DNA from: Sacculina carcini
Taxonomy: Eukaryota > Arthropoda > Thecostraca > Sacculinidae
Reading direction: 5' to 3'
Assembly: GCA_916048095.2 (NCBI GenBank)
Contig: OU696582.1
Span: forward strand, 6,810,270 to 6,874,269
DNA: 64,000 nucleotides
Positions 21,343 to 32,562 of the stretch are shown here, piece after piece. The position numbers and the translations under genes are program-made. Position 1 is the first letter of the stretch, and each line of letters begins with the position of its first letter. The notes beneath the pieces are model-generated. The model was not told the DNA's origin. It saw only the letters and a list, made by a program, of their open reading frames with translations, and ran no database searches.

Positions 21343-24261
21343 CTAGAACAGCATTGAACTATACAAATGAACACATGCAGATCAGGACGCAAAACCTGAA
21401 CCTCTAAAATAACAGGGTCGGCCAAGATAAACAATATTTACGTGAAAAGGTATGTGAATAATAAAAAAAGGAAGTATTGCACAGGTCAGGTCAAGCATGT
21501 CATCCAGAAAAGAAAATAATTTATTCTAGAAAACAGTCCAAAATAATTAGTAAATATTCAATGGATTATTGTTGTTTTTATGATTTCCCAAGCAGCTATT
21601 CGCTGGAAATTCTTCAGCAGGATTTATGAATTATGTTGTTATTGAAATCAAATCGGTAAATAAAGGACACGAGATGGAACTCTACTGGAGATAGAACTCC
21701 CGTCAATTGAAACGCCAATTAAAGCTGCAACACAAACACAAACCTTTCCCGGAGCCCAGTTCTACGTAGGTGAAGCGAGTGTCCAGCACGCCCAATCTCT
21801 CTAGAATGCCGAGAATGGCTGCGTTCTGATGCAAGTGCTTCTTGGAGTCGGCTCCCAGCTGGGGGTCGGCCAGACTGGCGGACAGTACGGCGTGCGACAG
21901 CCTCATGTCCACCAACGGCTCGGCGCGTTCTGCAAGATCAGCCGACCGGCACACAATGACAGTTAGATTTGGACGAAAGGGCGAGAGAGAACGGGAAACA
22001 AAAAACAACAAAAATAGAGCAAAATAAACGAAAAAGTAAGAAACACAAGACGAGATAGACAAAAACTAACGGAGCATAACAGAAACAGAAAGAAACAGAA
22101 ACTATAATCAACAAAGAAGACAGTGAAAGATATATATTTGTAACGCGTCTTAAACGGAAGTCTCCAAGACGCTCAATGCATGAAACAAACATTGCTAACT
22201 CGGCCAAGAAAGTGAAAAAGAAATGGTCGAATTAGATTAGTTTACAGTAGAGCTCCTAAATAAAGAACCCCTAATTAATACGCAGTAATCATAGCATATG
22301 CAACATAACGTAAACGCAGGAACCCCTGAATAATACACGATAGACTTAACATACAAACTAATGGAAAATGTCCAGATAAAAGCAAGTATATATACGCAAT
22401 AGTATAAATATTTAGACACGATGTGTGGCAAGTGGCAAGATAGAGTTTGTTAGCGCATTAATTACAGATGATGAGTGCAAGGCTTCGATTTCGCTAGGCT
22501 AGATTATGTTAGGTTATAGCTGCCAAGCTGACGCTGGCATACATGTGTCGTACCGAAGCGAGCGTCAGTATCGCAATGTAATAACGCTCCTGAAATTTCC
22601 TCCCTCAAATTCCTCATGCCTCTGCGGGGGGGGAGTATGCGCAAATGAGGTGGAGTGGTGCATGTAGAGAGAGAGAGAGAGAGTATATGAGTCACAGGTC
22701 TAGGCTAAATGTGTAAAGATTGAAGAACATTAAAAACGCTTAAAAGCGTTTCTATATTTTTCATAGATTTTAGGTTAGGTTGGGTTTAGTTAGGTTATGA
22801 CTGAAAAAAGAAGTTAAATCAATTTTTTAAATCTAAAGTTCTTGATTCCTGACACCTTTAGCTTGAACCTGAGTCACACACCGTCATACAGCCGATCAAT
22901 GTGGTCGAGTAGCGACATCAGCCGCTCGTCGGACACCTCGTGAATGCCGGGCGCGTGCGTGTCGCCCGCAATTGTCGGCCACTGTGCGTTGACATTAACG
23001 TCAGTAGAATGGTAGGCGGGCGGCGGCGGCGCGCGGGCGTTACACCGACGTAGATGGCGCTGCAATCGAGCAGACGAGCACGTACTGACAAACGCATGAT
23101 CAAAGTGTATAAGTACGGCAGCGCATCATGTCATCATAAGTGCGGCATTGACAGCAAGTGTAATTCATTTATAGTGCCGCGTATGCGTTCTATGTAGAGT
23201 TTTGCGTATTATATGTAGCGCGTTGGTGTGTGTGTGTGAATTTGTGCGCGTGAGTATTTGTAGTGTGTTTGTGTGTGAATTATCTTGTGAATGATTTTAC
23301 TATTGTGTGATTACCTTCTATATTTTTCAGGTTAGGTTTTTGGGGTTCGCTTGGGTTGTGCTTAGACTCACATACTAACTTAGCTCATTTTTTGGGTTAG
23401 GGGTGTTTTGGGTGTTTCTGGTGCACGGGGCCACCGCAATATGGTGATGATAGTGCTTACACTATACCATGTCACTCGAATTGCCTGTAATTAATAATAC
23501 TAATAACGCAATTATTCATAGTACAGTGATGCCTGTATTGAGAAAAAAAATATAACCATATGCTTTCTGACTCTGTCTCATGCTGTATGTAAAGATGGTC
23601 TTTATTTTTGGAATTGGTTAAACATATCGGGTGAATATCTTCCACAAAGTGCTTGTTCCCATGTGGGAATACTGGGAGGATAAAGGTTAACCCTTATCGT
23701 AGAAATTCGCGTACTTGCACGTACGTACGATATACCACCACCGTGTGCAGCTTGGATTATGAAAAAAATAGAAATGCAAACATAAGACAAGGCAAAATAT
23801 GCTTACTGTGTTGGGTCTAGTGGACAGACCATTCTGTTTTTGGCTTCGGTCGTCTGAAAATGAAGCCAGAAAGATCGCGCGTTCACCACAGGCAAAACAA
23901 ACATCACAACACAATTAAAACTTCAATTTTATGTGCAATAGCAAATAAATTACAAACGCAGAGAATTGTGAATTACGCAACAAATTCAATCACGTGCAAA
24001 AGACGAAAACAACACGAGTAGGGGTACGAGAGAATGGAACTTAGCATTCATTCTCATCTCATCGAAATAGGGCATAACGTGTAAGATGTTTTATTCCTTT
24101 ACTTTGAGCGAAGTGGCGCAGCGAATAATGTGTTCACCGCAGAATTTCTCGCCAATCAGAGCGTTCATACGACAGAAGCGCTTTTTCTTTTCAATGACAA
24201 AACCACAGCGCATAACAGCGCCCGGTTCAACATCTGTTTCACGCATGGTCAATGCTGACAT
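17892..24261 (-). CDS. TRMT13: tRNA:m4X modification enzyme TRMT13 (2'-O-methyltransferase), complete
   Basis: Exons in transcript order: 24261-24103, 23853-23807, 23084-22882, 21929-21744, 21305-21033, 20388-20228, 18900-18521, 18111-17892. They total 1629 bp (542 aa) and all phases agree. The family methylates the ribose of nucleotide 4 in tRNA-Gly/His/Pro using SAM. The N-terminus has the Trm13 Cys/His knuckle ([14 protein letters not shown] ... FCGEH, about 18-43). A CHHC finger follows (CPLDPTH ... RHLRRCN), split over a 47-bp micro-exon. The SAM-binding motif I is YVELGSGK, followed by the GYGKHLCG motif, LALCCHHR and AWATCG. The C-terminus ends with the conserved [10 protein letters not shown] block. 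The start ATG sits directly behind a TTTCAG acceptor, so a 5' UTR intron is likely. A coding minisatellite (18659-18780) lies in the variable loop after AWATCG. Confidence 0.95.
18659..18780 (-). repeat. Coding minisatellite, 21-bp unit, inside TRMT13
   Basis: About five tandem 21-bp units give the heptapeptide TDASSGL, with variants SDTSSGL and TDASRGM. The unit length is a multiple of three, so copy number can change without a frameshift. It sits in the poorly conserved acidic/Ser loop of TRMT13 homologues. Confidence 0.92.
19072..19134 (-). mobile_element. LINE/SINE 3' tail fragment (GGGCGCTATATAAAT type)
   Basis: Minus-strand copy of a short 3' end: TAGGGCGCTATATAAATAT followed by a TAATGTAATG tail. 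Related tails lie at 31465, 32300, 39385 and 43314, several of them next to (GT)n tracts. Confidence 0.65.
19221..19555 (+). mobile_element. tRNA-Val-derived SINE, copy 1 (full length)
   Basis: The head at 19225-19296 folds as a tRNA: acceptor TGCTCCG/CGGAGCA, anticodon arm CCCGC-CTCACAA-GCGGG (anticodon CAC, Val), A box TGGTGCAGTTG and B box GGTTCGAAACC. About 250 bp of non-tRNA body follows, shared with copies at 12925-13220 (-), 28282-28425 (+) and 41608-41781 (+). It is inserted in the 20-bp minisatellite. The best preserved copy in the window. Confidence 0.92.
20750..21005. other. Purine-rich intronic tract
   Basis: About 250 bp in which the + strand is almost all A and G, with GAGAGAGAAC and AAGAAGAAAA runs. 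On the sense (minus) strand of TRMT13 this is a long pyrimidine tract running up to the donor of the exon at 21033-21305. No coding capacity. Confidence 0.7.
22697..22800 (+). repeat. Dispersed repeat with TTAGG run, copy 2
   Basis: Plus-strand relative of 6970-7085 (GTCTAGGCTAAATGT ... TAGATTTTAGGTTAGGTT). It lies in the TRMT13 intron between the exons at 21744-21929 and 22882-23084. A shorter related piece with TTTCAGGTTAGG is at about 23320. Confidence 0.6.
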
Positions 24262-25351
24262 CTGAAACACCAAAAAAACCCGTTTTTGTTTAGTTGATTT
24301 TGCTACACGTAGACTGGCAAAGAAAACCAAGCACACCAGTGGTGTAAGCGTGTGTCTACGCGCCGTAGTACCAATCAGTGTGGTGCCACCGTCATATTTC
24401 TAGTCACAATATGAGAAATAATCATTTAGTGTCCAAGCAAACCTCATTTACTCATCTGCACGCAATTGAACACACCGAAAATGCCATTTTCCAGTTGTTG
24501 CCTATATAAGCAATACAACACAAGATATTCAATGAAAATAAACACGGAAAACAAAAAATACACCGATATAAGCAATTAATACATTGACAACACCAACACC
24601 TGTGAGATAACACATGCGCGAATCACACACGAAAATAAAGCGTATTCTTCGCCGACAAAGTGCGCCCACGTAAATAATTAATTTGAGCCAAACATTGAGC
24701 GCCTCAGTACCTTATTTTTAGCCTAATCGATTCAGTTAACATACCTGAAGATTAAAAAAACGATTTCCTTACTGTCAGTTGAATTAATTTGGTATAGCTC
24801 AGTGCTTGAGATGATTTGGCGGTATATGGTATGGAATGTAATGAATGAATGTCGCATGAGACAGGATTCACTTATTCCCTGCGGTCAGGGGAAAGAATAC
24901 TGCCGCCGTACCCGCTGCGTGTCGTAAGAGGCGACTAGAAGCGGACCCTCTGCTTCTTTTTTCCGAGATACTTCTGTCAGGACCGGTGGGGGCGCGATAA
25001 TTCAGCAGAGTTGGTGCCCCCACTGTAACGGCAGCTTTCTTCTGTCCTATTATTCTCCCCCCAACTAGAAAAAAAACATTCACTTGTCTAACACTGCCAA
25101 GTTTTCCTAAAAACTTTTCCGCAACCGTTTGACATTCAAGCCACACGACGTTTATTATCATTACTTGGAAAGATTTCCAGGCACGTACGCCGACGAATAA
25201 ACCCGAACCAAATTCACAAATACCACTATCCCAAATAAATCCCAAAAATGGATATAACATCCTCAATCCTAAATCTCATATACAGAGCAAACAAAGCACA
25301 ACACACACGCAAGGGCATATATTTCACAAGACACTCCATCACAAAACACAT
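24262..25351. other. Intergenic between TRMT13 and DDX18
   Basis: Holds the upstream region of TRMT13 and the 3' flank of DDX18 (both minus strand). A GC-richer block at about 24860-25075 with CGCTGCGTGTCGTAAGAGGCGAC looks like a piece of an interspersed repeat. I cannot name the family. No gene seen. Confidence 0.5.
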
Positions 25352-26970
25352 CTATCTAACAAACGCCCTGCCCGGCTTCGGCTGGCTGTAGACTTTTGTC
25401 TTTTTGGCCTTGTGAGCCGTGTTGTTGTGGGGGTAGGCAGCGCCCCCGCCGCCCCCTCGCTTTCTGGCGCGCATCTGCTTGGACGCATGCGCATTGAGTT
25501 CCACAGCAGGCGGCACGGTGAAACCGAACGAGGCGCCCACCGCTCGCAAATCCAACTGTTCAATGTCGAAAATCGACTTGAGACTATGTGAGTTGTAAGC
25601 GTGCACATAGGCCCGAAACGCCTCGCGTGCAGACTGGTGCAGGAAATAGTTCTTCGCTATCAGCCGCTCCAGCTGAATGCACCCAAACATACACACACAC
25701 ATACAAACACACACACACACACACACGCAAAAACGAATAAGTTTCCATGTTCCTAAAAAGATAAAAGAATAGTATAACCGCTCACAGAGAAGCGCAAATT
25801 ATATGTTGTAATGAATAATGTGTTTCTAAGAGTCATTTAACGCAACTGATGTATCCTATTGAAATGGTTATTACAAGTGGTTATTGATAATAAACAAAGA
25901 CACAACCAGTGGCGATAGAGAGAGTGTATGCAATCCACTCACACACTCTATCTCACACATAAATACAAGCTTACACCAACACACGTATACACAAACACAT
26001 GTACATAACTACACACAAATACACCCACACACACACAGAAACACACACACACAATCACACAAACATTCACCCACACCCACATAAATACAGATATACACAC
26101 ACGCACCTGGCTCTGAATATCGGAGATCTTCGACCAGGAGAATTCAAACTCACTGAGCGGCACCTTGACCTGCTTGAGATAGCGCAGAAAGCCGAGCTCC
26201 TCGGGCCGCAAGATCAGCAGTCCATGGCCCTGTCCTTTGACACCGCGCGCCGTCCGCCCCACGCGGTGTATGTACTCCTGCACACATACACACACGTTTA
26301 AGTGAGTGGGAGAGTGTGCGCGTGACGGAGAATGAATCAATTTGTTCTTTATAGTTGTACATTCCTCGGTGTGAGAGTGTGTGTGATAGTTTGTACGAGC
26401 GAGAATGAATTGAGGTGACTTTGTTCATTGATAATGTTAGTGTCGTTGTATTGCGTGTTGTGTTATCATGTCTTGTGTTGCACTGCCGTCTATTTGAGAA
26501 TTGTTCTTGAGCTGTGTGTTCGTCTGAGAGTCTGTCTAATCCTGAATTGTTAAATATAGAAATGTTTGGTAATACATAGTTTTGAGCTGAACCGAACACA
26601 CACACACACACATACAACATGCTACAAATAGGCAGACAGTATATGTTCTCTTTGATACAGACCAAATGCAAGTTAACTGCATCAAAACAACGTCAACAAA
26701 CACAAACACACACAGGCCAAATGACAACATACAGAATGAGCCAACCGACAACCAGCCAGTGTAGACAGGGATAGGGGGAGAGGGGAGAGGGGGAGGGCAC
26801 CTTGGGGTCGTCGGGCGGGTCGTATTGTATGATCCAGTCGACGGCGGGAATGTCGAGTCCACGCGCCGCCACGTCCGTACACAACAGCGTGCCGGCTTCG
26901 GCGTTGCAAAACTGAAAGAACGTTGTTGTCCGCTTCGATTGCTTCTGTTTGCCCTGCAAGATCGTGCAAA

Positions 26971-27010
<40 letters not shown>

Positions 27011-30000
27011 CATTCATTGTAAGTATTGAACATGTGTGTTGCGTTTTTTCTCAATTACTTGCCAAAGCACTTATCGAAGCAATGAGAGAAAAAACGAGTT
27101 GTATCATGATAATAAAAGATCAAAACGAAAGTGAATATATGTGCATCAAAAAGAAGTTATACAAATTCAATAAATGTATATATATACACTCAAATACGCC
27201 CTTAGATCCATATACATGTATGTACATGTACATATGTACACATAAATACACTCAGACAAAAAAACACGCACAAACATTCTCTCAGACACATACAAACTCA
27301 CACACACACTCAGATATATACACACTCAGTCACACACACACACACACACACATTCAAATATATACACACTCAGTCTCTCTCACACACACACACACACACT
27401 CACGTGGATACACATGACGGGCAGGTCGATATAATTGAGCAGTTCGTTGTGGAATTTGACCGACATGCAACTGCTGAAGAACACCATCACCTTGCGACGC
27501 CGGTTACGCTTGAGAAAGGTGAACAGCAAGAGAAAACGCTTGTCCGACGGACTCACAACGTAGCTGCACGAAATTTAACACACACACACACACACACACG
27601 CATGCATACAAACTCTAGTACAAAAACAGATATAAATACCAGCGTATAACTATTAGAGGCAATCAATGTATAGCGCACAAACACATAGATATACGCTAAC
27701 TTACAGACACAAATACACACGCAATTCAGAAAATATAAGCAATATAATATAAGCCAACAATATGGCAATAAAGATAACATTAATAGTATGTAAAGATAAC
27801 ATAACATAACAAGATAGAATATAAAGATAACATTAATAGTATGGTCAGAAAAATGAGAATAACGCACAAAAGAGAAGAAATCATATGAACACATACATAC
27901 ACACACACACACACACATAATTAGAGTGTATGTGCGCGCGCGTATCTCACCCCTGCTCCAGTCCTGACACGGTCGCCTTCTCCTCGAGGTCATCGACCCC
28001 CACATAGACGGGGTCAGAGCCGACGGCCAGTGTCTCCAGGTCATTGACCTTTTTGCTGGTGGTCGCGCTGAACATCATCGTCTGCCGTCGCTCTTGTTTG
28101 ACACAAACATATATATATATATATATATACGTATATATGTATGATATTGCATTATAACCAAAATTATATGTCCGCTCATGTGTGTGTGTGTGTGTCCGAC
28201 TGTCCGCGTGTGTATATAGGTTTGCGCGTGTATTTGTGTCTGTATGTATATAATTATGTGTTTGTGTGTGTATGTATGTGTCTTCCGTCCTTGTGGCGTC
28301 ATAGTGTGTAGAGGGTCGGTTCTGCGGTGGCAGCGAGCTGCACGGGACACACCTGTGTGTGTTCATAAGCTTCGGCTTCTTGCCGTGTAGCAGCTGTCAC
28401 TTGATGCATCTAACCCTCTAAGCTCTATGTGTGTGTGTATGCATGTGTTAGTGTGTTAGTGCGTGTGTCCTGACTGACTGGGCAGCAGTTTGATAATCTG
28501 CCGCAGCTCGTCCTCGAAGCCAATGTCGAGAATACGGTCGGCCTCGTCAATCACCAGACACTGTAGGTTCTTGAACAAAAAGCCGGCCGTGTTTTGCAGA
28601 TGATCAAGCAGGCGGCCCGGCGTTGCAACTACAATATTCACGCCTGCAATTGATCACAATACAAATACATCAGCTTGTGATTGTTGTGTGCCAGAGGTTC
28701 GCGGTTCGAATCCCGGCCAGGGTTCGTTTTATCAACACCTCACAGCTTGGGAGTCTATTGGGAGTTAATCGACTGTAGACGGTAAATAGAGAGATATTAT
28801 AAGAAATAATTACTAATAGACAGATGAAGAGAGAGAAACAAAAAGAAAAGAAAATGACTCGGAGAAAGATAGAACGAATAGAAAGAGAAATTAAGGGATA
28901 AAAAGAGAGCAGAATACTAAAATTATCACCATTGGAGAGTTTCTGCGCCTCTGTGGCTCGGTTGGCGCCGCCGATTACCAGACCGTAGGTGTGCGTGTGA
29001 TGTGTCAACAACTCCTTCACTACGCCGAACGTCTGCATGCTGAGCTCGCGCGTCGGAGAAATGATCACCACACCTGCCGACGCACATACGCGCACACAAA
29101 CACATGCAGTTACTTTACCGGAGTGTTACGAACAGCTGAGCATTGAAGACGCGCATCAATGCAAACATTCGTCCAATGCGAACCAACCAGTAATAGGGGC
29201 TAACACAGTGGTTCTTAAACTGGGTTCAATCGAGCACCAGCGGTTCGGCGGTTTGGTTCGCTTACTCTTATGATTTATGACGTCAAACTCTGCTTGGTCA
29301 TCATTGGCTGCAGATAATCACGCCACATCTCTTGGTCTTGTTATCTGTGCTGCAAGCAACTCGGTCCACTCAGTAGTAGCCTACTTGTGTGACTGTCTTG
29401 ATCGTACGTGATTTGTGATTTTTCTTATAATACTTCAAACGCGAAACGAATGTCTGTATGGCACCTTTGTGGTGCAATATCTCCAATAAGTATGATAATC
29501 ACTGCAAGAGCGGACCAATACAACAATTGTCACGTGAAGTGAGCTCGATAATTACCGGTGCCGTTTCTCGGCATAAACTTGAGTTTGTACATCAGCTCAA
29601 CGGCCGGAATGAGAAACGCCAGCGTTTTGCCGGATCCGGTTTTGGCTGAGCCCACCAGATCCTTGCCCTCAAGCAGATGAGGAATGGCACGCGCCTGCGT
29701 AAAAACACACCGAAACAGTTGGTTCATTTTGTGTAAATTGAGCCCGTCACTCCGTAGGATATTTTTATATATGGTTTTAGACATATACGATGTCATTTCT
29801 GTCGACAGAAATAGTAATTATTTTGTCTTGTATAATCAGCAAGTAATTCAAGTTGTATAATGTCTTGCGTGGACGCACACACTTGGGTATAACCATCATA
29901 TCAATGCTTCAAATAAAGTACAGGGCAAAGCTTGTCCAAAAATTAATTACAAAAAAAACATATACCACGAAGTATTTCTGGTTGATAAAAATGAGCGCAA

Positions 30001-30136
30001 CAAAACATGGGTATACGTAACAAACCTGGATCGGCATCATAGTGTTGAAGCCCATAGATTTTATTGCTCGAAGAGTTGGCTCACATATGCGATCAGAAAA
30101 TGACTCAAAAGATGTACTCTCCCCAGTCTCGTCCAT
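25352..30136 (-). CDS. DDX18: ATP-dependent RNA helicase DDX18/Has1, N-terminal tail not found
   Basis: Exons in transcript order: 30136 (first ATG seen)-30026, 29694-29556, 29073-28930, 28643-28479, 28092-27951, 27563-27404, 26953-26801, 26277-26107, 25672-25352, giving 501 codons plus stop with matching phases. DEAD-box helicase of the nucleolus needed for 60S ribosome assembly. Motifs in order: Q motif (FESFSD ... MMPIQ), [48 protein letters not shown]. The DDX18-specific linker [14 protein letters not shown] and the C-terminal Gly-rich KRGGGGG stretch identify the subfamily. DDX18 proteins have about 170 more low-complexity N-terminal residues. Those exons were not found, and an acceptor (CCTTTGAG) just upstream of the first ATG suggests at least one more 5' exon. 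Confidence 0.95.
28282..28425 (+). mobile_element. tRNA-Val-derived SINE, 3' part (copy 3)
   Basis: Only the body and tail remain (CTTGTGGCGTCATAG, GGTTCTGCGGTGGCAGCGAG, GCTTCTTGCCGTGTAGCAG); the tRNA head is missing. In a DDX18 intron, antisense to the gene. Confidence 0.85.
28678..28790 (+). mobile_element. Second tRNA-derived SINE family, copy 1
   Basis: B box GCGGTTCGAATCCCGG, then GGGTTCGTTTTATCAACACCT and GTTAATCGACTGTAGA. The same order occurs in the copy on the minus strand at 43775-43905. The head is truncated, without an A box. Confidence 0.65.
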
Positions 30137-30159
30137 GCCGATAAAATGCAGGAACACGC

Positions 30160-31094
30160 CTCAAAGGATATAACACCAAAAACAGCACTCCAGTAAACAG
30201 TAAATCCCAGCGATAAGCCTGCGCACATTGTCGACATTTGCGACGAATATACAGCCAAATGGTTTTTCGCTAGAAACTTATAAAACCGCAGAATTCATAA
30301 TCATACTATACGTATAATTCACTGACAATTTCGAGTGCATTCATAACTTTACTGTTGAATGCAGTTTTTTTCAGTGTAAATTTTAGAAGTTGAGTATTTA
30401 TATATTTTTCCAAAAAGGCGTCTTAAAAGCGGCGATTCATCGTTTGCCAAATCAGCTGTGTGATTCCACCGTGCATCATTCTTGTTCCGAGGTCTGGTGG
30501 TCTGTGTTGGGGTTAGGGGTGACCTAGTTGTCGCTTTAAGCATCATTATGTAATTTTGAAGATTTTTAATTATTGATAATTACTTAGATATGAATACCAG
30601 CAATTTGGCGTTGTTTTTTTCACCATCGCCGAAATGTTTTCCGGTCTGCAAATCAGATAGCACATCACTCGGTCAGGCTAAAGTGCTAATTTACCATGGA
30701 AGTATTAATCACCGAGCTGGGATCAGGCTTGAATTGTTAACATCTCAGGATATCCTACAAGTATGTGCCAAGAATAGACTGGTTTCAACTATCAAAATAA
30801 TTCATACTCGTGAGTAATATTTAAAGTGGGCCTATAATTTTTTGATGGAACATGGTATCTTTTTGTCTTAGCAAATTCTACCATTGGAGAGTTACGTCTA
30901 TTGCTTCAAATGTGGTCCGATCCGGTATCCGAGACGTTTATTTTTATCAATATGCTTCTTGTCATTAATTTGTGATTAGTTTTTATGATGTGACATTTCT
31001 TGTGATATCTGGATGGTGATTGTTGCAGCGTAAAAGTGGGATTCACTTACGTTTTGCTCGTCTGCCACGTGTATAACTATTGTTCACTATCAAT
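30160..31094. promoter_or_regulatory. Divergent intergenic region between DDX18 and PEPD
   Basis: The two genes are transcribed away from each other from this roughly 0.9-kb stretch. It should hold the PEPD promoter and either the DDX18 promoter or its unidentified 5' exons. No TATA box or other clear core element could be assigned. An open frame on the minus strand at 30349-30546 has no recognisable motif. Confidence 0.4.
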
Positions 31095-31746
31095 ATGACC
31101 TCGAACGGCTCAGAAAAGTGAGTGGTTGTTAAATATGAATGTAAAACGTTTTTTAATATCAGATATAAATATACATGAATTCATTATGTATTTCATCCAT
31201 GCACTTTTATCTATATAATATTTTACTCGATATTTTGTTATTCAATAGGTATCATTTACTGTAAATATTTGTAATTTAATTAATTTATTTATCTTCTATT
31301 TGTTATCTTTATCGTTTATTTTTTATGTTTTTGCAATTTTTTCTTCGTATATTTTACTGCTTAATTTTTCTTTGCTTGCTTCGGTTTCATCTGTTTATTC
31401 GTGTGCCTTTATGTTATGTATGTATGTGTGTGTTGTGAGTGTGTTTATGTGTGTGCGGTGAACTAGAACCCCTCTCAGCGTTGGGCGCTATATAAACATC
31501 TACTTAACGTAATATAATGTGTGTGTGTTGGCCACCACAGGCCGGCCGTGTACAGTTTAGGCAAGCACACGTTGAGTGTGCCGCTGTCGCTGCACGCCGA
31601 CAATCGTCGTCGGCTGTGTGACGAACTGCGCCGCAGTGGCGCGTGTGAGGCCGGCGCTCGGCCGCTGGTTGTGCTGCAGGGCGGCGAGTCGAGCACGCGC
31701 TACTGCACCGATGTTGAGCCCGAGTTCCGCCAGGTGGCGCCATAGT

Positions 31747-31777
<31 letters not shown>

Positions 31778-31972
31778 GCACGCACACACACACACACACA
31801 CTTGCGCACGCACACACACACATTGGCACACATTTTTTTAATATTGTGATTGTTCTTTGCGTATATATTATTGCAAATATCATGTGTGTCGTATAACAAT
31901 GTGATGATATACATGTTCGTTCAAGAGCCGCGGCTCAACGAACATTGCCACTGTTTATTGTTTATGTTGTTA

Positions 31973-32010
<38 letters not shown>

Positions 32011-32531
32011 TTATTCCGTGGCAAAACATTATAATTAAATTACAAATTACACTTACACACACTGACGAATCCAGAAAGGGGATCGGGGGATGAAGCCCCC
32101 AAAATGTTTCCATAAACTCCTCATAACTAAGATGCTCACTAAAAATGGTCAAGAAAAAGTATCTTTTCATAGAGTTTGATGAAATAAGCATTATCGCAAA
32201 GCATATTCGGGCATAGTGCGTTTGTAAATGTGTGTATATATTATTGAAAAAATTCAGCCCCCCCAAATTTGTAATCTGGATCCGCCGCTGCTCACACACA
32301 TTTCATTTCATTTATTGAAACATTTATATTGCGCAATCTCTACACAATGTCTCAGATGCGCAGACAGTACAATATTTACAATGCGGCATTGTACAGACAC
32401 ATACATGTACAAATATTCACAAGGGCACAAACACATACATTCAGCGGAAGTGCGGATATATCACTGTCACCGACAGGTCAGCTCGCATTCTTCGGCATTC
32501 CGGCAGGTGAACATGATGCATTGGCAAAAGT

Positions 32532-32562
<31 letters not shown>

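Noticed and set aside
23602-23914. Minus-strand frames read as separate small proteins
   Set aside because: The only supported coding part is the 47-bp TRMT13 micro-exon at 23807-23853, which uses another frame.
24868-25266. Minus-strand frame of 132 codons next to DDX18
   Set aside because: The sequence looks like an interspersed repeat and shows no protein motif.
29206-29290. Another hAT MITE starting CAGTGGTTCTTAAAC
   Set aside because: A matching right end and target duplication could not be found.
30349-30546. First exon of DDX18
   Set aside because: The frame is basic and starts with Met, but it lacks a convincing donor and any similarity I can name. Left unassigned.
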